A stretch of DNA of 64,000 nt from positions 3,100,001 through 3,164,000 of the forward strand of contig NZ_QPER01000002.1 of the NCBI RefSeq assembly GCF_009455635.1. Reading direction: 5' to 3'. Below the pieces are notes generated by a model. That model had not been told where the DNA came from. It saw nothing but the letters and a program-made list of their open reading frames with translations, and ran no database searches. Numbering within the stretch: the first letter of the stretch is position 1; each line of letters starts with the position of its first letter. Below, in pieces: positions 57,625 to 64,000 of this stretch. The translations under genes and the position numbers were made by a program. The DNA comes from Paraburkholderia agricolaris (GTDB lineage Bacteria > Pseudomonadota > Gammaproteobacteria > Burkholderiales > Burkholderiaceae).

Positions 57625-59916
57625 TCAGGCTGCCTGCAGCTTTGCGTGCTTGATTGGAAGCTGTCGAATGCGCGGGCCACCCGCAGCAAAAATAGCGTTG
57701 ACGACGGCAGACATCGTCAACGGCACTGCAGTCTCGCCAAGCCCGTGCGGCGGCGTATCGCTTTTCAGGAAATGAACATCGATCTTTGGCATCTGCGCGA
57801 GCCGAAGGACTGGATAGTCGTTGAAGTTTGACTGTTCCACGCGCCCGTCGGCAATCGTTAGCTCTGCAAACATGAGGTCCGAAATCGCGTAGGCCGCACC
57901 GCCCTGTAATTGGGCCAGCGCCGCATCGGGATTGATTACGGGGCCGCAGTCAAGTGCTATCGTCAGCTTCGTGACCGACACGTTGCCATGTACGTCGATG
58001 TGGACTTCGGCGATAGCAGCTGCTGCGGTTGCCTGGTCTTCCGGCCAGTAACTCATGTCATGCACAGCGATTCCCTTGCCGTACCCTGAAGGGACACGGT
58101 CAGACCAGCGCGCGATTTCGGCAACGGCAACCAGCACTCTGCGCTGCTTTATGATCCTGCTTACCTCCAGATCCCGCTTTTCAAAATCCTTGGGGACTTT
58201 ATCCGGATTCAACAGCGACAGCTGGACTTCGTACGGATCCTTTCTCGCGGCGTGGGCCAGCTCGTCGATAAACGACATGTTCATCCACGTCTGCTGCGTA
58301 AAGGCCACACCGCGTTTCCACCCGAACGGCGGCGGCGTTTCGATCTGCTGGTAGTCGATGCGGATGTTGGGAAACGTCTGGACCATTCGCCCAGTTCCAT
58401 AGGTCTGGTCGGGCGCGCGACCGCCGGCGGAATTCGACATCCAGCTCGTGATATTGCCGCTGGAATCAAGGCCGCCTTTGAACCGTGTCACGGTGATCGG
58501 CGGGTTATAGCCGCGATGGAAACATTCTTCCCGGCTCCAGAGGAGTTTGACCGGCACGCCCGGCATGGTCTTCGCAATCTGGACGGCTTGTCCGACGAAA
58601 TCGCTGTTGATGCGTCGCCCGAAAGCACCGCCGCATAACATCAGATTGAGACGTCCTTTTGAGGGCGGCAGTCCGGCATAGTGGCAGGCGATGCGTAGCG
58701 CCTCGTCGGCGAACTGCGTACCGGTCCATACTTCCACGCTATCTGCAGTAACCAGCGCCGTGCAGTTCAGCGGCTCCATGGGCGCGTGTTCCGTGAACGG
58801 CACCCAATACTCCGCCTCGAGAACCTTATGCGCGCTTTTGAGCGCGCCAACAGCATCACCCTGGACGCGCACAGGCGGAAATGGCAGCGGCGGGTGTTCA
58901 AGAGCATACACAAGCTCGTGGGCAATCGCGGCAGTACTACTTTTCGCAAACTTGCCCTCGCTCCACTCAATGGGCAATGTGCGCAACGCACGATTGGCCG
59001 TCCACCAGTCGTCGGCTACGACTGCGACGGCGTCGTCCATCCCGTAGTCGACACCCCAGCCGGCTTCAGCTTCGTTGAGGCCAGATTTTCCGGCGCTAAT
59101 CTTGACCACTTTGAGAATGCCGGCGTTCGCCGGGATCGCCTTTTCGTCGAAAGACTTCAGCCGTCCTCCGAATACGGGAGACTGTTGCACCGAGGCATAT
59201 TTCATCCCGGGCAGCCGCACGTCGATTCCGTAAACGGCCGACCCGTCAATTTTTGACGGTATGTCTATGCGCGGGACGCTCTTTCCAATGAAAGTCCAAT
59301 CGACCGGGCGCTTCAGTTTCACAAGCTTCGGGTCCGGAATGGGCTTCTTCGCCGCAAGCGCGGCCAGCCGGGCATACTCAATCGATCTGCCGCCCCCCTG
59401 GTCGATAACGCGTCCGTTCCTGGCGATGAGATGATCGACGGGCGTGCCCCATTCGTCCGAAGCAGCGGAAATCAACATCGCCCGAATCTGCGCGCCGGCC
59501 ACGCGCGTCGGATCAAATAGCGATTCGATTCCAAGGCTGCTCAACGTGGCGGCCCACACGTAGACATTGTTTAAGGCAATGTTCACGCTCGGTTGATAAA
59601 ACTCCGTCCGCACGTCTTGCCAGCGCACCTCGAGCTCTTCTCCGAGCATCTGCGCGACAGAGGTCAACGCGCCCTGGCCGAGCTCGGCCTGCGGCACCTT
59701 GATAAGGACAGAATTATCGGGGCGGATGACGACCCACACGCCAATAGCGACATCCGAGTCTGCCTTCGCGGCGGCCGCCCCGCGAGATCCTGGACGCGGT
59801 GCTGCGGGCGCGGCACTCGCTCGCACGCCGAACGCAATGCCAACGGCGGACACCGCGGTTCCCACCAGCAATGCACGGCGAGAGATTCTGATTTCCGACA
59901 GCTCGAACTTATCCAT
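57625..59916 (-). CDS. Molybdenum hydroxylase large subunit (IorB/NicB-like)
   Basis: A 763-residue xanthine-oxidase-family large subunit. The N-terminus has a twin-arginine-like ISRRALLVG before a hydrophobic stretch ending in ASA, so export is likely. Molybdopterin-binding segments are LMLCGGAFGRRINSDFV, GWKRGVAFTQQTWMNMSFID and the C-terminal GLGETAVPLTMSAVVNAIF with the catalytic Glu. This isoquinoline 1-oxidoreductase beta form pairs with the 2Fe-2S gene, which overlaps it by eight bases. It should hydroxylate an N-heterocycle next to the nitrogen. Confidence 0.9.
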   Translation of the reverse strand: MDKFELSEIRISRRALLVGTAVSAVGIAFGVRASAAPAAPRPGSRGAAAAKADSDVAIGVWVVIRPDNSVLIKVPQAELGQGALTSVAQMLGEELEVRWQDVRTEFYQPSVNIALNNVYVWAATLSSLGIESLFDPTRVAGAQIRAMLISAASDEWGTPVDHLIARNGRVIDQGGGRSIEYARLAALAAKKPIPDPKLVKLKRPVDWTFIGKSVPRIDIPSKIDGSAVYGIDVRLPGMKYASVQQSPVFGGRLKSFDEKAIPANAGILKVVKISAGKSGLNEAEAGWGVDYGMDDAVAVVADDWWTANRALRTLPIEWSEGKFAKSSTAAIAHELVYALEHPPLPFPPVRVQGDAVGALKSAHKVLEAEYWVPFTEHAPMEPLNCTALVTADSVEVWTGTQFADEALRIACHYAGLPPSKGRLNLMLCGGAFGRRINSDFVGQAVQIAKTMPGVPVKLLWSREECFHRGYNPPITVTRFKGGLDSSGNITSWMSNSAGGRAPDQTYGTGRMVQTFPNIRIDYQQIETPPPFGWKRGVAFTQQTWMNMSFIDELAHAARKDPYEVQLSLLNPDKVPKDFEKRDLEVSRIIKQRRVLVAVAEIARWSDRVPSGYGKGIAVHDMSYWPEDQATAAAAIAEVHIDVHGNVSVTKLTIALDCGPVINPDAALAQLQGGAAYAISDLMFAELTIADGRVEQSNFNDYPVLRLAQMPKIDVHFLKSDTPPHGLGETAVPLTMSAVVNAIFAAGGPRIRQLPIKHAKLQAA

Positions 59917-60370
59917 GACGCGCGTTCTTCACAGCAACCTGTATAGCATCGCGAATCCGCTGGTAGGTTCCGCAGCGACAGATATTGGTAATGGACGCGT
60001 CGACCTCCTCCCGGCTTGGGTCAGGGTTGGATTCAAGCAGGGCCGCGACCGCCATGACCATGCCTGACTGACAATAGCCGCATTGCGGTACGGCGCAGCT
60101 TTCCCATGCTTTCTGAACCGGATGAGACCTGTCCGGCGAAAGTGCTTCGATAGTCTTCACGTTCGCACCAGCCGCTGCCGCGAGCGGCACGACGCATGAC
60201 CGCACGGCGGCGCCGTTCATGTGCACTGTGCACGCGCCGCATTGAGCGATGCCGCAGCCAAATTTCGTCCCGGTCAATCCGAGCCGGTCGCGTATCACCC
60301 ATAGCAGCGGCATCGCTTCGTCGGCATTCACATCAACGGACCGGCCGTTGACTTTGAATCTCGTACCCAT
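59909..60370 (-). CDS. Molybdenum hydroxylase 2Fe-2S small subunit
   Basis: A 153-residue protein with two 2Fe-2S clusters. The plant-type cluster ligands are Cys39, Cys44, Cys47 and Cys59 (FGCGIAQCGACTV, RSCVV), and the second cluster uses QCGYCQSGM and ICRCGTYQRI. The layout is that of IorA and NicA. It is coupled to the large subunit and lies before it in the minus-strand operon. Confidence 0.93.
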   Translation of the reverse strand: MGTRFKVNGRSVDVNADEAMPLLWVIRDRLGLTGTKFGCGIAQCGACTVHMNGAAVRSCVVPLAAAAGANVKTIEALSPDRSHPVQKAWESCAVPQCGYCQSGMVMAVAALLESNPDPSREEVDASITNICRCGTYQRIRDAIQVAVKNARHG

Positions 60371-60543
60371 GTCCCAACCCTCCGACTTCAGGCCTACGGC
60401 TGTCTGGCGAGGGATGCATTGAATGCTTATCTCGTCGCACCAATTCGAACCGTCACTTCGATTGGCGACTCGCGCACCGTCGTGAAATGCCGCCGCGAGT
60501 TCCAGATCAATGACGGGTCATATAAACCATGATGTACTGACTA

Positions 60544-61926
60544 TTACCGGTCACTTACCCGAGCCAGACCTTCGCTCGTAAAGAACGAATCGTTCTGGTT
60601 AGGGAGCGTGGGAGTCTGATAGTAATGATAGTCCTTGCCCGTTCCGAAAATCAGCGAATCAGCGAGGTAGCGGCCGCTCGTCAGGTCATACATAAGCGTC
60701 TGGGGCATGACGCAAGCGCCGCCAAGTTCCCAGGCGGGCGCGATCGCCGATTCCTTCCATTTCCATATTTTCCCTTGCGCGTCGTAATCTTCTCCACCCA
60801 GTGCGAGCCACGAGTCCTCGTCGAGGTAGAGCGTGCGCTTCGGATTCGAGTGCCGCATCCCCTGCTTCACCGTGCCTTCGATAATCCACACACGGTGCAG
60901 TTCATAGCGACGGAAAGCGGGATTCACGTAGGACGCCTGCAACGCTTCTGACATTGGCTTGCGGAAGTCAAACATGGCGAAGTCGTTGTAAAGCACGTAC
61001 ATCTCTTTCTTGCCTACAATTTTCCAGTCGAATCGGTCCGGCGCGCCAAAAAACACGTCCTGCTGGTCAACCTGATACTGATTCTCAAAGCCAATCGAAG
61101 GTGCGTCGTAGTCGTAGGCAGGCATGCGGCGCACACGACGCTGGCCCGTGAAGTAATAGTAGGACTCAGTCGGCTTATCAAAGTAGAAGCGCTGCATTGC
61201 GGCCTGACCGGCAAGCGCCGCCGGCTGGATGTAGCCGAAGTACAGACCTTGGAACAACGACCCGTCCGCAGGATGATTCTCGCCCTTGGCGCCATTCGGC
61301 CAATAGAACTGCAGGGTCCACCTGTATTCGATACCCGGATCACCCGGGGTTTTCGCCGAGACGAACGATAGCGCCGCGGGATACTCCGCCGCCACGCCCT
61401 GATAACGCGTCAGGTGATTCCAGACCGCCTGAATGCCGCTCGTGGGAATCGGAAACGGCACACCCGGAAGCGTCTCCCCACGCATCGTCCAACCATCCGG
61501 CCCGATCGTCGACGCCGAGCCATTTTTCTTTGTATTCGCGGCGACAAAATCCGGCAGCATGCAACTGCGATGCGTCGGGTAAACCGGCATCGAATAGCCT
61601 TTGTTCTGCTTGATCAATTGGATCTCACCCGGAGCAAGCTTGTCGGCATACTTGTCGACGTTGCTGGCGTCGATAACGAAAAGCGGCTTCTCGTTCTTGT
61701 ACTTGAAGTAGTCGCCGCGGAATTTGCCGTAACTCCAGCCCGTGGATTCCGCGCCTTCGCCGGTCCATGCAGGAATGGTGCCGTCCTTGTTGCCGGCCTT
61801 CTCGGCGCCCGCCGGCGTCAATTCTTTACCCAGCTTATCGGCGTCCGCTTGCGAAGCTGAGAGCGCCGGTTGTGCAATCGCGCACGCCAGAGCCACCAGG
61901 CACGCGATTTGACTTACTGCTTTCAT
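60544..61926 (-). CDS. DUF1329-family exported protein
   Basis: A 460-residue protein with a signal peptide (MKAVSQIACLVALACAIAQP, cleaved near LSA) and the DUF1329 pattern: LTPAGAEKAGNKDGTIPAW at the start, YKQNKGYSMPVYPTHRS-like middle, and YDYDAPSIGFENQYQVDQQD. AAGGGAG lies before the ATG at 61926. DUF1329 proteins are outer-membrane LolB-like partners of DUF1302 proteins; the partner here is probably the one at 43438, 15 kb away at the other end of the locus. Confidence 0.9.
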   Translation of the reverse strand: MKAVSQIACLVALACAIAQPALSASQADADKLGKELTPAGAEKAGNKDGTIPAWTGEGAESTGWSYGKFRGDYFKYKNEKPLFVIDASNVDKYADKLAPGEIQLIKQNKGYSMPVYPTHRSCMLPDFVAANTKKNGSASTIGPDGWTMRGETLPGVPFPIPTSGIQAVWNHLTRYQGVAAEYPAALSFVSAKTPGDPGIEYRWTLQFYWPNGAKGENHPADGSLFQGLYFGYIQPAALAGQAAMQRFYFDKPTESYYYFTGQRRVRRMPAYDYDAPSIGFENQYQVDQQDVFFGAPDRFDWKIVGKKEMYVLYNDFAMFDFRKPMSEALQASYVNPAFRRYELHRVWIIEGTVKQGMRHSNPKRTLYLDEDSWLALGGEDYDAQGKIWKWKESAIAPAWELGGACVMPQTLMYDLTSGRYLADSLIFGTGKDYHYYQTPTLPNQNDSFFTSEGLARVSDR

Positions 61927-62517
61927 TTCCAACTCCCTTGGGTTAACACTGTATTCCGCGGTTCAATCATGAGACTTCGCTTTGGTTATGACTTGCTGCC
62001 CGAGGCAGGCGGATCTCGACGCGAGCTTTCGAAGGAGCGATGCAGATTCATATAGCAGTCCAAATCTATCTTGATGCTCGATACCACCGCTCAGCGCACT
62101 TGCCTGCTCACGGCATCGGCTGCCGCTCTGACGTGATCGCAGGGATGGCCTTATTAGCCCTCACAACGCGCCCACGCTCTCGACGACCTGCTTCTGCAGG
62201 CTAACAAACAGGTCATAAGACTTGCTTATATCGGTCACATGACTTGCAATGTATAGTGTCATTTTCAGACCATCAATCCAGTATTAACCCTGGCCGTTGT
62301 TGAGCATTCACCATGGATCCATGCAGGAACAGGCCTTCACAGGTTTTTCCCAGGCAAAATGGACACCGCAGACTAAGTTTCAGGCCATGCAAAGCAAACA
62401 TAACCAAGTCAAATGTACGAATTGCACAAGTCCGTTGTAAGATGTTGCTGTTGACCTCGCCAAGATTGCCGCGCTACGCATCGGCATGGCAGGTATTCCC
62501 TGATTACGGAACCCTCA
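61927..62517. other. Intergenic region before the TetR gene
   Basis: 591 bases between divergent DUF1329 and tetR. A short ORF at 62313-62600 runs into tetR in another frame and does not look like a protein. A TATAGT (62256-62261) could be a -10 box. No clear palindrome found. Confidence 0.5.
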
Positions 62518-63168
62518 ATGCAACGGCTGACTTTCGAAACTGGGGCACTTTTGCCCGAAGACCTGATGAGTACGACTCAGCAGCGCAAGCGCGGGCATAA
62601 GTTGGCAACGATTCTGGAAGACTCGCGCAAGTTGATGCAACGTGATGGCTACGCAGCCTTCACGCTCAGGAAGGCCGCAGCGGAGGCGGGTGTTCCGCTG
62701 GGCACGCTGCAGCACTATTTCCCCACGCGCGAAGTTCTGCTGAAGACCGTCATCCATCAAACGCTGAAACAGTTCAACGACGAATATCATTTAATCGCGA
62801 GGTCTGGCGGGGGCGCCGCCGACCGGCTGACGCAGTTGATTTCGAAGATTCTGACGGAGGTACGCGACACCGAGACCCGTCTATTCATGCTGGAGGTTGC
62901 GGCGCTTGCCAATCACGAGGACTTCGCAACTGAAGCGCTGGCCGAGTGCTATCAGGACTACATTGGCATCTTTGCGAACCTCGTCGCGGAAATCAATCCG
63001 CACCTCAGCAAGAAGGAGAGTCACATCCGGGCTGTCCTCATCGTGTCGCAACTCGAGGGCCTCCTCGTGGTGCTAAACAGTGGCAACGTTAGCCCGAGCA
63101 TCGACGGGCAGGCACTGGACCATGCAGTTCATGTCGTGGTGAATTCGCTCAGTACCGCCGGCAACTGA
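62518..63168 (+). CDS. TetR-family transcriptional regulator
   Basis: A 216-residue regulator; the helix-turn-helix is FTLRKAAAEAGVPLGTLQHY FPTREVLL, written here in two parts, and a helical ligand domain follows. An ATG at 62518 opens the frame; a second ATG at 62566 gives the more usual length of 200 residues. It lies divergent from the DUF1329 gene at the end of the pyridine locus and is the only regulator in it, so it may control the set. Confidence 0.88.
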   Translation: MQRLTFETGALLPEDLMSTTQQRKRGHKLATILEDSRKLMQRDGYAAFTLRKAAAEAGVPLGTLQHYFPTREVLLKTVIHQTLKQFNDEYHLIARSGGGAADRLTQLISKILTEVRDTETRLFMLEVAALANHEDFATEALAECYQDYIGIFANLVAEINPHLSKKESHIRAVLIVSQLEGLLVVLNSGNVSPSIDGQALDHAVHVVVNSLSTAGN

Positions 63169-63186
63169 ACAGATCATTTCATCCAC

Positions 63187-63214
63187 GGTACGAGCGCTGA
63201 CGTGCGCTCGTACC
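63187..63214. terminator. Bidirectional hairpin between tetR and the hydrolase
   Basis: ggtacgagcg (63187-63196) and cgctcgtacc (63205-63214) pair perfectly around an eight-base loop between two convergent genes. Confidence 0.6.
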
Positions 63215-63364
63215 GCCGCCAATTACGAGGTTTGATATATCGCGCACGTTTGCGCGGCCACCCAGGGCGCTGCTCGACGCCCTACCATGGACGAATTTCA
63301 ACCTGCGGTCTGGCGCATCAGGTAAGCGTTACCCGCAAGCAACCCACAGACTGGATAACGACGC

Positions 63365-64000
63365 TCAAACTGTTCGAGCCAGCCAGTCGATGATTGCGTC
63401 CGCAATCCGGTCATTGTTGCGTTCCGACATCATCATGTGGCCGTTGCCGCGAATTCCAAGTTGAGGCAGGTCGATCAGTGTGACATTCGCACCGCACGAC
63501 TCGAGGTATTCGGTCGCACGAAGATTCATATCGCGCATCCACGTCGCCTCTGAGGTCACCATCGCGATTGGCGGCCCGTAAGGGTTACTCGAACCGGCAA
63601 ACGCCGCGACGCAAAGTCCGTTATCAAACCGGCCCAGCGGATGATCAAGACCCGGAGCGCCAAGCGGCTCCACTGCAACGACTGCTTTGACCTGTTTTCC
63701 GCCGATCGCGCTTAAAGCCCAACCGCACGGGCCACCGGCGGAATGGGGAATCAGCACGGTATCTCCGACCAGTTGAAAAAGCTCGGGAGCAATAGCCTCG
63801 ACGTGACGCTGGCTGCTTTCAAGGGTCGTCGCCATGGGGCCCTGACTGGCCATGAACCGGTCGGCCGCGCGCGGTTCTTCGATTGGCCACTGATCGTGTT
63901 TCCCGGCTTCGTCCCACAGCAAATGCTTTGCGGGCTCCACGAAGCGTGGGACAAGCGCTTCGTACGAGGGCGGAGGAAGCGCCGGGCCGAGTACCTCGGC
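63365..64000 (-). CDS. Alpha/beta hydrolase, N-terminal end outside the window
   Basis: The frame is open from the window edge (64000) to a stop at 63365, giving at least 211 residues; the GTG at 63940 is internal. The nucleophile is the serine in LIPHSAGGPCGWA, and RGNGHMMMSERNND near the end carries the histidine of the triad. Family members are esterases or lipase-like hydrolases. It is convergent with tetR. The true start and substrate are not visible. Confidence 0.82.
   Translation of the reverse strand, partial: AEVLGPALPPPSYEALVPRFVEPAKHLLWDEAGKHDQWPIEEPRAADRFMASQGPMATTLESSQRHVEAIAPELFQLVGDTVLIPHSAGGPCGWALSAIGGKQVKAVVAVEPLGAPGLDHPLGRFDNGLCVAAFAGSSNPYGPPIAMVTSEATWMRDMNLRATEYLESCGANVTLIDLPQLGIRGNGHMMMSERNNDRIADAIIDWLARTV

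Noticed and set aside
57625..60370. Naming the molybdenum hydroxylase nicAB
   Set aside because: The small subunit looks closer to the IorA group and the cytochrome is not fused; without nicC the nicotinate assignment is not secure.

Overview
The window looks like an accessory, catabolism-rich stretch of a Burkholderia-group betaproteobacterium (Paraburkholderia, Caballeronia or Burkholderia). The basis is high GC, strong GC3 bias that opens long antisense shadow frames, and the gene families present (fused two-domain 2-aminoethylphosphonate permease, fused IorAB-type oxidoreductase, NicEDXF-type pyridine genes). This is inference from sequence features only. No rRNA, tRNA, CRISPR array or intact insertion sequence was found.

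Region 1 (1-11.6 kb) is a phosphonate locus. On the minus strand an ATPase, a fused permease, a FAD amine oxidoreductase and phnW (cut by the left edge) are translationally coupled. Divergent from them, behind a good sigma70 promoter, are phnA and phnY. Together they turn 2-aminoethylphosphonate into phosphonoacetaldehyde, phosphonoacetate, then acetate and phosphate. A small conserved-looking protein, a chemoreceptor and a second complete phnW follow.

Region 2 (11.6-20 kb) is mixed and partly decayed: an orphan ORF, an MFS transporter split by one extra base in a 7-base homopolymer, a cupin/AraC pair, a Crp/Fnr-type pseudogene, a HAD phosphatase, exported proteins of unknown function and two short ORFs.

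Region 3 (19.9-41.8 kb) is an aromatic-acid locus in two regulated halves. A TetR-type half (19.9-34.2 kb) holds MaoC, enoyl-CoA hydratase, DUF35, thiolase-like protein, PaaK-like ligase, two family III CoA-transferases, a diiron oxygenase with its reductase, a fused indolepyruvate-type ferredoxin oxidoreductase, a periplasmic binding protein and a YciI-like protein. Two matching palindromes head its two transcription units. A MarR-type half (34.4-41.8 kb) holds a 4-hydroxyphenylpyruvate dioxygenase-like enzyme, a second YciI-like protein, a homogentisate dioxygenase-like enzyme, a D-2-hydroxyacid dehydrogenase, an MFS importer and a fumarylacetoacetate hydrolase, with three matching palindromes at its promoters. 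The two halves plausibly meet at an arylpyruvate. I cannot match the set to a pathway I know.

Region 4 (42.3-63.2 kb) is a pyridine-ring locus. nicE, nicD, nicX and nicF encode the complete route from 2,5-dihydroxypyridine to fumarate. A molybdenum hydroxylase (large and small subunits), a triheme cytochrome c and XdhC could form the ring-hydroxylating step. No NicC-type monooxygenase is present; instead there are a PhyH-type Fe/2-oxoglutarate oxygenase, a class III aminotransferase and two APC permeases, bracketed by DUF1302 and DUF1329 proteins and a TetR regulator. The substrate is open; 3-hydroxypyridine or an amine-bearing pyridine would fit. The right edge cuts an alpha/beta hydrolase.
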